This document shows positions 35,497-44,913 of a stretch of DNA of 64,000 nucleotides, one piece after another. The DNA lies in the NCBI GenBank assembly GCA_023229545.1, contig JALNZB010000016.1, positions 1 through 64,000 of the forward strand, given 5' to 3'. Position 1 is the first letter of the stretch; each line of letters begins with the position of its first letter. The notes beneath the pieces were generated by a model, which was given only the letters and a program-made list of their open reading frames with translations, did no database searches and was not told the DNA's origin. Position numbers and translations under genes: made by a program. This DNA is from Sulfuritalea sp. Its GTDB lineage: Bacteria; Pseudomonadota; Gammaproteobacteria; Burkholderiales; Rhodocyclaceae.

Positions 35497-36936
35497 TCAG
35501 AAATGCAGCGCGCGCTTATCCACTGCCAGCGCCGCCTCGTGCATCGCTTCGGAGAGCGTCGGATGGGCGTGACAGACGCGGGCAATATCTTCCGCCGAGG
35601 CATTGAACTCCATCGCCACCACGGCCTCCGCAATCAGTTCGGAGGCGTTGTTGCCGATCACATGGACGCCGAGAATGCGGTCGGTTTTCGCACACGCGAG
35701 CATCTTGACGAAGCCGGTGGTGTCGCCCTGTCCCAGCGCGCGACCGTTGGCGGCAAAGGGAATCTGCCCGATGCGGTAATCGACGCCTTCATTCTTCAAC
35801 TGCTGCTCGGTCTTGCCTACCCAGGCGATTTCCGGATGCGTGTAAATGACCCAGGGCACGGTGTCGAGATTGACGTGGCCCTTCTGGCCGGCGATGCACT
35901 CGGCCACCATCACGCCCTCTTCCATGCTCTTGTGCGCCAGCATCGGGCCGGGCACGACATCGCCGACGGCCCAGACATTGGGCAGGTTGGTGCGGCAATT
36001 CCGGTCGACTTCAATGTGGCCACGCGGATTGAGGGCGAGGCCGACATTCTCGGCACCGAGGCCTTCCGTGTGCGGCACGCGACCGACGGAGACAATCAGG
36101 CGATCACATTGCAGGACACGGGTTTCGTCACCGATTTCATACTCGACGCTGACGTGGGTATCGCGACCCTTCTTGCCGGTCTCAACCTTGACGATCTTGA
36201 CGCCGAGCTGGATGTCGAGTCCCTGCTTCTGCGTGAAAATTTTCCAGGCTTCCCTGGCCACGGCCTGATCGGCGGCGCCGAGGAAATCCGGCAGCGCTTC
36301 GAGGATCGTCACTTCGGCGCCCAGGCGCTTCCATACCGAGCCCAGCTCCAGCCCGATGACGCCGGCGCCGATGACGCCGAGACGCCTCGGCGCGGAATCG
36401 AATTGCAGGGCGCCGACGTTGTCGCAGATCAGCTTGTTGTCGACCGCGATGCCCGGCAGATGCCGCGCCTTCGATCCGGTGGCGACGATGACATGCGTCG
36501 CTTCCACCATTTCGCCGCTGACATCGAGCCGCCAGCGCTCGTCCTCGCGGCCGACAAACTTGCCGTGGCCGGGCAGCAGCGTGACCTTGTTCTTCTTGAA
36601 CAGGCTTTTGATGCCACCGGTCAACTGGCCGACGATGTTGTCCTTGCGCCGCATCATGGTCGCCACGTCCATCTTCACGCCCGAAGTGGCAATGCCGTGC
36701 ATGACGAACGAGTGACTGGCCTGCTCGAACAGTTCGGAGGATTGCAGCAGCGCCTTGGATGGAATGCAGCCGACATTGAGGCAGGTGCCGCCGAGCCGCA
36801 CTTCGCCCTTCGGGTCGGCATACGACTCGGATTCGATGCAGGCCGTGGACAGCCCGAGTTGCGCGGCGCGAATCGCCGCCACATAGCCGCCGGGACCGCC
36901 GCCGATAATCACCACGTCGAATTGCTTGTTTGCCAT
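35497..36936 (-). CDS. lpd: dihydrolipoyl dehydrogenase (E3)
   Basis: A 479-aa FAD flavoprotein that reoxidises dihydrolipoamide in the 2-oxoglutarate dehydrogenase complex. FAD loop VVIIGGGPGGYVAAIRAAQ, redox disulfide GGTCLNVGCIPSKALL, NAD loop IGAGVIGLELGSVW and the C-terminal catalytic His in HAHPTLSEAM are all present. It is last in gltA-sucA-sucB-lpd, 10 bp after sucB. Confidence 0.96.
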   Translation of the reverse strand: MANKQFDVVIIGGGPGGYVAAIRAAQLGLSTACIESESYADPKGEVRLGGTCLNVGCIPSKALLQSSELFEQASHSFVMHGIATSGVKMDVATMMRRKDNIVGQLTGGIKSLFKKNKVTLLPGHGKFVGREDERWRLDVSGEMVEATHVIVATGSKARHLPGIAVDNKLICDNVGALQFDSAPRRLGVIGAGVIGLELGSVWKRLGAEVTILEALPDFLGAADQAVAREAWKIFTQKQGLDIQLGVKIVKVETGKKGRDTHVSVEYEIGDETRVLQCDRLIVSVGRVPHTEGLGAENVGLALNPRGHIEVDRNCRTNLPNVWAVGDVVPGPMLAHKSMEEGVMVAECIAGQKGHVNLDTVPWVIYTHPEIAWVGKTEQQLKNEGVDYRIGQIPFAANGRALGQGDTTGFVKMLACAKTDRILGVHVIGNNASELIAEAVVAMEFNASAEDIARVCHAHPTLSEAMHEAALAVDKRALHF

Positions 36937-36946
36937 GTCAACTCCC

Positions 36947-38173
36947 TTACACGTCGAGCAGGAGGCGCGCCGGGTCTTCCAGCGCCTCCTTGATCGCGAC
37001 CAGGCCCAGCACCGCCTCGCGCCCGTCGATGATGCGGTGGTCGTAGGACAGCGCGAGGTAGTTGATCGGGCGGATCACGATCTGGCCGTTTTCGACGACG
37101 GCGCGATCCTTGGTCGCATGCACGCCGAGGATGGCCGACTGCGGCGGATTGATGATCGGCGTCGACAGCATCGAGCCGAAAATGCCGCCATTGGAAATGG
37201 AGAAAGTGCCGCCGCTCAGGTCTTCCAGCGAGAGCTTGCCCTCCCTGGCCTTGACGCCGAACTCGGCGATTTTCTTTTCGATCTGCGCCAGGCTCATCTG
37301 GTCGGCGTCGCGCAGGATCGGCACCACCAGGCCGCGCGGGCTGCCGACGGCGATGCCGATGTCGAAGTAGCCGTGATAGACGATGTCGTTGCCATCGACC
37401 GAGGCGTTGATCACCGGATATTTCTTCAGTGCGGCCACCGCCGCCTTGACGAAGAAGGACATGAAACCCAGCTTGACGCCATGCTCCTTCTCGAATTTCT
37501 CCTGGTATTTCTTTCGCATATCAATCACTGCGGCCATGTTGACCTCGTTGAAAGTGGTCAGGATGGCGTTGGAGGCTTGCGACTGCAACAGACGCTCGGC
37601 GACGCGGGCGCGCAGGCGCGACATCGGCACGCGCTGTTCTGGACGGTCGGCGATGATGGCATCGGCGCTGACGACATTGGGCTGCGGCAGCGCGGGCCTG
37701 GTTGCAAGAGTCGGCGCTGGCGACACGGCGGCGCGAGCGGTTGCCGGGGCCGGCGCCGGCTGCGCAGCGCCGCTGACGTCTTCCTTGAGGATGCGACCGC
37801 CGCGACCGCTGCCCCGTACGTCGGCGGCAGCGATGCCCTTTTCATCCATGATCTTGCGCGCCGCCGGCATCGCCGTCGCAACGCTCGCCGCAGCGTCCGG
37901 CTTGGCGGCGGCGGGCGCTGCGGCAGCGCCCTTGGCTTCGGTATCGAGCTCGGCAATGACTTCGCCGGCGGACACGGTTTCGCCGTTGCCCTTGATGATC
38001 CTGACGATCACGCCGGCGGCGGGCGCGGGCAGCTCCAGCACCACCTTGTCGGTTTCGATATCGATCAGGTTCTGGTCGCGGGCAACCGCATCGCCCTCCT
38101 TGACATGCCAGTTCGACAAGGTGGCCTCGGCCACCGACTCGGACAACTGGGGAACTTTGACTTCGATCATCAT
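36947..38173 (-). CDS. sucB: dihydrolipoamide succinyltransferase (E2) of 2-oxoglutarate dehydrogenase
   Basis: A 408-aa E2 core. The lipoyl domain (1-75) has the lipoylated Lys in ETDKVVLELPAP. The subunit-binding domain is ARKIMDEKGIAAADVRGSGRGG (shown in two blocks: residues to about 130). The catalytic domain ends with SYDHRIIDGREAV, holding the active-site His and Asp. Between the binding domain and the catalytic core lies an Ala/Pro linker. Residues 149-155 of it, AVSPAPT, are encoded by dispersed repeat copy 6. It lies 9 bp after sucA. Confidence 0.95.
   Translation of the reverse strand: MMIEVKVPQLSESVAEATLSNWHVKEGDAVARDQNLIDIETDKVVLELPAPAAGVIVRIIKGNGETVSAGEVIAELDTEAKGAAAAPAAAKPDAAASVATAMPAARKIMDEKGIAAADVRGSGRGGRILKEDVSGAAQPAPAPATARAAVSPAPTLATRPALPQPNVVSADAIIADRPEQRVPMSRLRARVAERLLQSQASNAILTTFNEVNMAAVIDMRKKYQEKFEKEHGVKLGFMSFFVKAAVAALKKYPVINASVDGNDIVYHGYFDIGIAVGSPRGLVVPILRDADQMSLAQIEKKIAEFGVKAREGKLSLEDLSGGTFSISNGGIFGSMLSTPIINPPQSAILGVHATKDRAVVENGQIVIRPINYLALSYDHRIIDGREAVLGLVAIKEALEDPARLLLDV
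37709..37729 (-). repeat. dispersed GC-rich repeat, copy 6 (inside sucB)
   Basis: Perfect core (NY = GT) read in the coding direction of sucB as AVSPAPT in the Ala/Pro linker. The same peptide and frame occur in RNase E (copy 4). Confidence 0.85.
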
Positions 38174-38182
38174 GATGATTGG

Positions 38183-41014
38183 TTACTCCTTGATGCCGAG
38201 GGCGGCATTGACAACTTCCTTTTGCTGCAGAACGTGTTTGGCGGCATAGCCGACCGCCGGGGAAGCCGACGCGGGACGCGCAACCACATCCAGAGTCTGG
38301 CCCTTGCCAACGAGTTTTGAAAGCCGATGATGCTTGGCGTACCAGGCGCCCTGATTCAAGGGTTCTTCCTGGCACCAGATCAACTCCTTGAGATTCGGAT
38401 ACTTCTTCATCTCCTCGGCCAGTCGACGATCATCGAAGGGATAAAGCTGCTCGACGCGCACCAGCACGATGTCATCGATCTTCTTCGCTCGTCGGGCCGC
38501 CAGCAGGTCGAAATAGACCTTGCCGGCACAGGTGACCATGCGCGTCACCTTCTTCGCCGCCACTTTGTCGATTTCGCCGATGATGGTCTGGAACGTGCCA
38601 TTGGCCAGCTCGTCGAGGGAACTGCCGGCATCCTTGTGGCGCAGCAATGACTTTGGCGTCAGGACGATCAGCGGCTTGCGCTGTTTCCGCAGCATTTGAC
38701 GGCGCAGCATGTGATAAACCTGCGCCGCATTGGACGGCACGCAGACTTCCCAGTTGAACTCGGCCGAAAGCTGCATGTAGCGTTCGAGGCGCGCCGACGA
38801 ATGCTCCGGCCCCTGCCCCTCGTAACCGTGCGGCAACAGCAGCACCAGACCGCAACCGCGGCCCCACTTGGCTTCGCCGGAAGACAGGAACTGGTCGATG
38901 ACCACCTGCGCGCCGTTGGCGAAATCGCCGAACTGCGCTTCCCAGACCACCATTTCGTGGGGCGCAGCCGTCGCAAAGCCATATTCAAAAGCCAGCACAG
39001 CCTCTTCGGACAACACCGAGTCGAAACACATGAAACAACCCTGCTGCTCCTGGATGTGCTGGAGCGGCCAATAGGTGCCGACATCCCATCTCTCACGGTT
39101 CTGGTCGTGGAGCGCGGCATGGCGATGGAAGAAGGTGCCGCGCCCGACATCCTCGCCGGAAACGCGAATATTGAAGCCGGCGGCAACCAGCGTGGCGTAG
39201 GCCAGGTTCTCGCCCATGCCCCAGTCGACGGGAATCTTCCCCTCACCCATCTGCTTGCGATCGTCGATGATTTTCTGCACCCGCGAATGCAGGGTGAAGT
39301 GATCGGGTATGTCGGTCAGACGCCGCGCCATGCGCTGCAACTCGGCTTTGGCCACCGTGGTGTCGCATTTCTCGGTGTAGGGACGACCGATGTAGGGCTT
39401 CCAGTCGACCGCGAACTTGCTCTCGTAATCGCTGATCACGGGGCCGATCAGATGCCGCCCTTCGTCGAGCACCGCGCGGTAATCCTCGATCATCCGGTCG
39501 GCCTCGTCGGCGCCGATCACGCCCTGCGCCACCAGCTTGTCGGCATACAGCCGGCGGGTGCCGGGATGCCGGGCGATCTTCTTGTACATCAACGGCTGCG
39601 TCACCATCGGCTCGTCCTGCTCGTTGTGACCGAGCTTGCGGAAGCAGACGATATCGACCGCCACGTCCTTCTTGAACTCCTGACGGAACTCCATGGCAAT
39701 CTGCGTCACCAGCGCCACCGCTTCCGGGTCGTCGCCGTTGACGTGAAAAATCGGCGCTTCGATCATCTTGAATATGTCGGTGCAATACAGCGAGGAGCGG
39801 TAATCGCGCAGGTCCGACGTGGTGAAGCCGATCTGGTTGTTCACCACGATATGCACCGTGCCGCCGGTGCCATAACCTCGGGTGTTGGAAAAGTTGAGCA
39901 TCTCCTGATTGACGCCCTGCCCCGCCACTGCGGCGTCGCCGTGGATCAGCACCGGCAGCGCCTGGTGCTTGCCGTCGGGACCGCGACGCACCTGACGGGC
40001 ATAGACCGAGCCAACCACGACGGGATTGACGATCTCAAGGTGCGATGGGTTGAATGCCAGCGTCAGATGCACCGGACCGCCCGGCGTGCCGACATCCGAC
40101 GAATAGCCCATGTGGTACTTGACGTCGCCGGCGGAAAGCACCTGCGCCTTGTTGCCCTCGAATTCCTCGAACATCATCGACGGCTGCTTGCCGAGCGTAT
40201 TGACCAGCACGTTGAGGCGGCCGCGATGGGCCATGCCGATGACGATCTCCTGAACGCCGAGGCTGCCGGCAGTACGGATCAGTTGATCCATCGCCAGGAT
40301 CAGGGATTCGCCGCCTTCGAGCGAAAAACGCTTCTGGCCGACATACCGGGTGTGCAGGTAACGCTCCAGCGTCTCGGCGTGGGTCAGTTGAATCAGGAAG
40401 CGCTTCTTGTCCTCGGCACCGTAGGCCGGCGTCGAGCGGATGGGCTCCAGCTTGTCATGCAGCCAGCGCTTCTGGCCTGGATCCGACAGGTACATGTATT
40501 CGGCGCCGATGGTGCCGCAGAAGGTCTGTCGGCAGGCTTCGAGAATCTCCCGCAAGGTGGCGTTCTCGGCCACGGCGCCGAACGAACCGGTGTTGAAGGT
40601 ATGCCCCAGATCGGCTTCGGTGAAGCCGTAATACGAGGGCTCCAGTTCGGGCACCGACGGGCGCTCCATGCGTCTCAGCGGATCCAGTTGCGCCCAGCGA
40701 TTGCCGAGGAAGCGGTAGGCCTTGATCAGTTGCAGCACCTTGACCTGTTTGGCATTGTCCTGCGCCGTGGCCCGCGCCGGCGTCCCCAGGGAGCCCTCCC
40801 TGGCGCGCTGGGCAAACGACGCGATCACCGGCTGGTGCGCCACGTCCGGGCCGGTGTAGCTGCCGGCGCCCGGCAGCGTGGCCAGCTTGTCGAAGTAGTC
40901 GCGCCAGGCCGGTTCCACCGCAGCCGGGTTGGCGAGATAGGCGTCGTACAGTTCCTCGATGTACGGCGTATTGGCGCCAAACAGATACGAGTCGGACAAC
41001 ATCTGTTTCATCAT
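38183..41014 (-). CDS. sucA: 2-oxoglutarate dehydrogenase E1
   Basis: A 943-aa thiamine diphosphate enzyme decarboxylating 2-oxoglutarate. The N-terminus SDSYLFGANTPYIEELYDAY is the E1o peripheral-binding segment. GMAHRGRLNVLVN, HGDAAVAGQGVNQE and NNQIGFTT are the ThDP site. EYGFATAAPHEMVVWEAQFG lies in the transketolase domain. The start is one of two adjacent ATGs (41014/41011). The upstream extension toward gltA is not conserved. It lies 56 bp after gltA. Confidence 0.96.
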   Translation of the reverse strand: MMKQMLSDSYLFGANTPYIEELYDAYLANPAAVEPAWRDYFDKLATLPGAGSYTGPDVAHQPVIASFAQRAREGSLGTPARATAQDNAKQVKVLQLIKAYRFLGNRWAQLDPLRRMERPSVPELEPSYYGFTEADLGHTFNTGSFGAVAENATLREILEACRQTFCGTIGAEYMYLSDPGQKRWLHDKLEPIRSTPAYGAEDKKRFLIQLTHAETLERYLHTRYVGQKRFSLEGGESLILAMDQLIRTAGSLGVQEIVIGMAHRGRLNVLVNTLGKQPSMMFEEFEGNKAQVLSAGDVKYHMGYSSDVGTPGGPVHLTLAFNPSHLEIVNPVVVGSVYARQVRRGPDGKHQALPVLIHGDAAVAGQGVNQEMLNFSNTRGYGTGGTVHIVVNNQIGFTTSDLRDYRSSLYCTDIFKMIEAPIFHVNGDDPEAVALVTQIAMEFRQEFKKDVAVDIVCFRKLGHNEQDEPMVTQPLMYKKIARHPGTRRLYADKLVAQGVIGADEADRMIEDYRAVLDEGRHLIGPVISDYESKFAVDWKPYIGRPYTEKCDTTVAKAELQRMARRLTDIPDHFTLHSRVQKIIDDRKQMGEGKIPVDWGMGENLAYATLVAAGFNIRVSGEDVGRGTFFHRHAALHDQNRERWDVGTYWPLQHIQEQQGCFMCFDSVLSEEAVLAFEYGFATAAPHEMVVWEAQFGDFANGAQVVIDQFLSSGEAKWGRGCGLVLLLPHGYEGQGPEHSSARLERYMQLSAEFNWEVCVPSNAAQVYHMLRRQMLRKQRKPLIVLTPKSLLRHKDAGSSLDELANGTFQTIIGEIDKVAAKKVTRMVTCAGKVYFDLLAARRAKKIDDIVLVRVEQLYPFDDRRLAEEMKKYPNLKELIWCQEEPLNQGAWYAKHHRLSKLVGKGQTLDVVARPASASPAVGYAAKHVLQQKEVVNAALGIKE

Positions 41015-41070
41015 TGCATCACCTGACCGGGCACACCACGAACATGGGGCCGCCACCGCCCGAAATCAAC

Positions 41071-42363
41071 TCAGCGCTGGTCCAACGGCTTGACATCGCG
41101 GCGAGCGGCACCCACGTAAAGCTGCCGCGGACGGCCGATCTTGTACTCGGGATCGTCCAGCATTTCTTCCCACTGCGTGGTCCAGCCGACGGTGCGGGCC
41201 AGCGCGAAAATGCAGGTGAACATCGAGGTCGGGATGCCCAGCGCCTTTTGCACGATGCCGGAGTAGAAATCCACGTTCGGATAGAGCTTCTTCTCGATGA
41301 AGTAGTCGTCTTCCAGCGCGATTTTTTCCAGCGCCTGGGCCAGCTTGAACAAGCGGTCGTTCTCCAGGCCCAGTTCGCTCAGCACATCGGCGCAGACCTT
41401 GCCCATCAGCGTGGCGCGCGGGTCGAAATTCTTGTAAATGCGATGACCGAAACCGATCAGCTTGAAGCTGTCGTTCTTGTCCTTGGCGCGCTTGATATAT
41501 TCCCCGACGCGGGAGACATCGCCGATTTCTTCCAGCATCTGCAGGCAGGCCTCGTTGGCGCCGCCGTGCGCCGGTCCCCACAGGCAGGCGATGCCCGCCG
41601 AGACGCAGGCGAAAGGACTCGCCCCGGAAGAACCGGCCAGACGCACGGTGGAGGTCGAGGCGTTCTGTTCGTGATCGGCGTGCAAGGTGAAAATCACGTC
41701 GAGCGCGCGCACCAGCACCGGGTTGGGCTTGTAGCTCTCGCAGGGCGTGCCGAACATCATGTGCATGAAATTGGCGGTGTAATCGAGATCGTTGCGCGGG
41801 TACATGAAAGGCTGGCCGGCGCTGTACTTGTAGGCCATGGCGACAATCGTCGGCAGTTTGGCGACCAGGCGGTCAAAGGAAATGGCGCGATGTTCTGGAT
41901 CGGAAAAGTGTGCCGCCTCGGGATAAAACGCCGACAGCGCACCGACCACGCCGACCATCACCGCCATCGGGTGTGCATCGCGACGAAAACCCTGGAAGAA
42001 TTTCACCAGTTGCTCATGCACCATCGTATGTTCCTTGATGGTGTTCTCGAACTTGAATTTCTGCTCCCTGTTCGGCAGTTCGCCGGTCCTCAGCAGGTAG
42101 GCGACTTCAAGAAAGTTGCAGTTCTCAGCGAGTTGCTCGATCGGATAGCCGCAGTACAGGAGTTCCCCCTTGTCGCCATCGATGTAGGTGATCTTCGACT
42201 GGCAACTGGCCGTGGAAAGAAAACCGGCGTCGTAGGTGAGAAATCCGGTTTTTGCGCCCAGCGTGCGAATGTCGATGACATCGTTGCCATGAGTTCCCGC
42301 CAGGATCGGAAACTCGAAACTCTTGCCGTCCACGGTAATGGTTGCCGTGCGATTCGTTTTCAT
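41071..42363 (-). CDS. gltA: citrate synthase (type II)
   Basis: A 430-aa hexameric-type citrate synthase. Landmarks are TYDAGFLSTASCQSKITYID, DGDKGELLYCGYPIEQLA, the catalytic histidines in LHADHEQNASTSTVR and LWGPAHGGANEAC, and FGHRIYKNFDPRA. The length fits GltA. It is first in the operon with sucA, sucB and lpd and divergent from mdh. Its promoter must lie in 42364-42716. Confidence 0.97.
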   Translation of the reverse strand: MKTNRTATITVDGKSFEFPILAGTHGNDVIDIRTLGAKTGFLTYDAGFLSTASCQSKITYIDGDKGELLYCGYPIEQLAENCNFLEVAYLLRTGELPNREQKFKFENTIKEHTMVHEQLVKFFQGFRRDAHPMAVMVGVVGALSAFYPEAAHFSDPEHRAISFDRLVAKLPTIVAMAYKYSAGQPFMYPRNDLDYTANFMHMMFGTPCESYKPNPVLVRALDVIFTLHADHEQNASTSTVRLAGSSGASPFACVSAGIACLWGPAHGGANEACLQMLEEIGDVSRVGEYIKRAKDKNDSFKLIGFGHRIYKNFDPRATLMGKVCADVLSELGLENDRLFKLAQALEKIALEDDYFIEKKLYPNVDFYSGIVQKALGIPTSMFTCIFALARTVGWTTQWEEMLDDPEYKIGRPRQLYVGAARRDVKPLDQR

Positions 42364-42716
42364 GGTCGGATCCTCTCGTCAAGTCCAGCGAAGTGTTACT
42401 TCTCTTGCAATCGGTAGGTAACTCTGCTTTTGATGCAGTGCACTATAGAACAATTCATCCCCGACAAAAAGTCGGCGATGGCGAGACGGCGAAATGCAGT
42501 GCGAATTCCATTCAAGCATAGTTCCCCGACCCGGTCCAGACCGCCGCTTGCGTCTTGCAGATGAAATATAAGTGTCATACATTGACACGTCACGGATCAG
42601 CCACTAACATCCCGCGCGTCCACGGCGTTGCAGGATGGCAGTTCCAGCGCGAACTTTGGTCCCGGCCTTCTTGCAATCTTGCCCAATCGATTCAAACTGA
42701 TACAGGAGTTCTACAA
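42364..42716. promoter_or_regulatory. 353-nt divergent gltA/mdh regulatory region with palindrome
   Basis: No gene is supportable. Repeat copy 7 lies in it (42470-42490). At 42572-42588 GTGTCA-tacat-TGACAC is a perfect 6-bp inverted repeat with a 5-nt spacer, about 130 bp before mdh and 210 bp before gltA. The size and symmetry suit a dimeric regulator such as a GntR-type protein. That identity is a guess. ACAGGAG precedes the mdh ATG. Confidence 0.55.
42470..42490 (-). repeat. dispersed GC-rich repeat, copy 7 (intergenic)
   Basis: Minus-strand core with one change (CCATCG for CCAGCG), followed by TTTTT. It lies in the divergent gltA/mdh region. Confidence 0.8.
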
Positions 42717-43706
42717 ATGGCAAAAGCCCCCGTTCGTGTTGCCGTGACCGGCGCTGCCGGACAAATCGGTTATGCACTGGTGTTCCGCATCGCCGCCGGC
42801 GACATGCTGGGCAAGGATCAACCGGTGATCCTGCAAATGCTGGAACTGCCGATGGAAAAAGCACAGGCGGCCCTGAAGGGCGTCATGATGGAACTCGATG
42901 ACTGCGCCTTCCCGACCCTGGCCGGCATGGTCGGCACCGACGACCCGAAGGTGGCCTTCAAGGACGCCGATTACGCCCTGCTGGTGGGCGCCAGGCCGCG
43001 CGGTCCGGGCATGGAGCGCAAGGATCTGCTGATGGAAAACGCCAGGATTTTCATCGAGCAGGGCAAGGCGCTGAATGCCGTCGCCTCGCGCGACGTGCGC
43101 GTGCTGGTGGTCGGCAATCCCGCCAACACCAATGCCCATATCGCCATGAAGTCGGCCCCCGACCTGCCGCAGAAGAACTTCACCTCCATGCTGCGCCTCG
43201 ATCACAACCGCGCCGTCTCCCAGCTTGCGATGCGCACCGGCAAGACGGTCGACGATGTCGAGAAGATGATCGTCTGGGGCAACCACTCGCCGACCATGTT
43301 TCCCGATCTGCGTTTCTGCACCGTGGCCGGAGTCGCCGCCCCCACCGCCATCAATGACGACGCCTGGTACAAGGACAGCTACATCCCCACCGTCGGCAAG
43401 CGCGGCGCCGTCATCATCGCCGCGCGCGGCGCATCGTCCGCCGCATCAGCCGCGAATGCCGCCATCGGTCACATGCACGACTGGGCGCTCGGCACCCAGG
43501 GCAAGTGGGTCACCATGGGCATACCTTCCGACGGCAGCTACGGCATACCGAAAGACATCGTCTATGGCGTGCCGGTCACCTGCGAAGGCGGCGAGTACAA
43601 ACGCGTGGAAGGCCTGGTCATCGACGACTACTCGCGCAGCATGATGGACAAGACACTCGCCGAACTGCTCGAAGAACAAGCCGGCATCGCCAGCCTCCTC
43701 GGCTGA
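42717..43706 (+). CDS. mdh: malate dehydrogenase
   Basis: A 329-aa NAD-dependent malate dehydrogenase, cytosolic/chloroplast-like type common in betaproteobacteria. The nucleotide loop is VTGAAGQIGYALVFRIA, substrate Arg residues lie in VGARPRGPGMERKDLL, and VGNPANTNA and the catalytic His in IVWGNHSPTMFPD are intact. The ATG at 42717 follows ACAGGAG. A long upstream frame through the control region is rejected. It is followed 45 bp later by the HpcH/HpaI lyase gene. Confidence 0.96.
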   Translation: MAKAPVRVAVTGAAGQIGYALVFRIAAGDMLGKDQPVILQMLELPMEKAQAALKGVMMELDDCAFPTLAGMVGTDDPKVAFKDADYALLVGARPRGPGMERKDLLMENARIFIEQGKALNAVASRDVRVLVVGNPANTNAHIAMKSAPDLPQKNFTSMLRLDHNRAVSQLAMRTGKTVDDVEKMIVWGNHSPTMFPDLRFCTVAGVAAPTAINDDAWYKDSYIPTVGKRGAVIIAARGASSAASAANAAIGHMHDWALGTQGKWVTMGIPSDGSYGIPKDIVYGVPVTCEGGEYKRVEGLVIDDYSRSMMDKTLAELLEEQAGIASLLG

Positions 43707-43751
43707 TGACGGGCAACGGGATGCGGCGGAGCGAACCGGGGTTAGCCTGAG

Positions 43752-44768
43752 GTGAGCCAACTGCTGCATCCCGCCGCCGTTCTGTATCAGGGGGCCAAGC
43801 CCTTCCCCGCGCTCGCCGCCTGCGAGCACTTTGCCGGCTCGGACAAGACCATCCGCAAGGCCCTGCAAATACAAGCCGAACTGCTGGTCGATGAGCGACC
43901 GATTTTCGACATCACGGCCGATTGCGAAGACGGCGCGCCGGCGGGCCGCGAAGCCGAACATGCGGCAATGATCGCCGATCTGCTGCTCGATCCGGCGAAT
44001 CGCCACGGACGACTCGGCGCGCGCATTCACGACGTAACGCACCCACATTGGCGCGACGATCTGCAAATCATCGTCGGTCGCGCCGGTCGGCAGGTCGCCT
44101 ACATCGTCTTGCCCAAAGTCGCCAGTGCCGACGACGCGCTGACGCAGATCGTCGCCCTCGACGAAGTCCGCGCCCTCTACAACATCGAGCGCGAAATCCC
44201 CGTGCACGTGCTGATCGAAACGCCCGGCGCGCTGCATGAAGTCTGGCGCATCGCCGCCCTGCCGCATGTCGAATCGATCGACTTCGGCCTGATGGATTTT
44301 GTCAGCGCCCATCACGGCGCCATTCCCGGCGCCGCCATGCGCTCGCCGGGCCAGTTTTCCCATCCGCTGGTGGCCCGCGCCAAGTGCGAGATTGCCGCCG
44401 CCGCCCTGGGCAATGGCGTGGTTCCCAGCCACAACGTCACCACCGACTTCACTGATGCCGATGTCGTGCGTGAGGATGCGCGCCGCGCGAAGAACGAGTT
44501 CGGCTTCCTGCGCATGTGGAGCATCCACCCGCGCCAGATCCAGCCCATCGTCGAAGCCATGCGCCCCGATTTCGCCGAAGTGACCGAAGCCGCCGGCATC
44601 CTGCTGGCCGCGCAAAACGCCCACTGGGGGCCGATTGCCTGGGAAGGCAAGCTGCACGACCGCGCCTCCTATCGCTACTACTGGGAGTTGCTACACCGCG
44701 CGCATGCCACCGGCGCGGCACTACCGGACGAAGCGCGGCAGCGTTTCTTCCCGTCTATCGCCAAATGA
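43752..44768 (+). CDS. HpcH/HpaI-family CoA ester lyase (CitE-like)
   Basis: A 338-aa TIM-barrel protein of the CitE/malyl-CoA lyase group, which cleave or form 3-hydroxyacyl-CoA esters using Mg2+. The metal and substrate residues lie in DITADCEDGAPAG and VHVLIETPGALHE, with IDFGLMDFVSAHHG and SIHPRQIQPIVE following. GTG at 43752 starts it after GAG. Location beside mdh suggests a C4/C5 acyl-CoA substrate, but none can be named. The 3' end touches a truncated LysR-like start (ATGA overlap at 44765). Confidence 0.85.
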   Translation: MSQLLHPAAVLYQGAKPFPALAACEHFAGSDKTIRKALQIQAELLVDERPIFDITADCEDGAPAGREAEHAAMIADLLLDPANRHGRLGARIHDVTHPHWRDDLQIIVGRAGRQVAYIVLPKVASADDALTQIVALDEVRALYNIEREIPVHVLIETPGALHEVWRIAALPHVESIDFGLMDFVSAHHGAIPGAAMRSPGQFSHPLVARAKCEIAAAALGNGVVPSHNVTTDFTDADVVREDARRAKNEFGFLRMWSIHPRQIQPIVEAMRPDFAEVTEAAGILLAAQNAHWGPIAWEGKLHDRASYRYYWELLHRAHATGAALPDEARQRFFPSIAK

Positions 44769-44821
44769 ACTTCGACCAGATCGAAGCGTTCAGGGAAGTG
44801 GCGAATACGGTGACGGTGTAA
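44765..44821 (+). pseudogene. truncated LysR-like N-terminus
   Basis: An 18-codon frame reads MNFDQIEAFREVANTVTV and stops. The first 13 residues look like the start of a LysR-type regulator HTH (M-(N/D)-x-x-Q-(I/L)-x-x-F-x-x-V-A). The sequence ends where such proteins would continue with GSFTRAA. It starts within the HpcH/HpaI stop codon. It is either a decayed gene or simply part of the longer direct repeat. Confidence 0.4.
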
Positions 44822-44865
44822 GCGGCACGCAGCGGCGAGAAATCGCCGTATCGTCAGCGCCGACT
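44768..44865 (+). repeat. direct repeat, left copy, flanking the SIR2-TPR gene (with copy 8)
   Basis: Positions 44768-44823 match 47278-47333 with 47 of 56 bases identical, in the same orientation. Dispersed repeat copy 8 (core 44845-44865, one change CGTCAG for CGCCAG) follows 21 nt later. The right-hand partner is likewise followed by a copy. Confidence 0.8.
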
Positions 44866-44913
44866 ATTGATAATCGCCACTCTCACCACGCGAGGCTGCT
44901 TCCTGTTTGCGGT

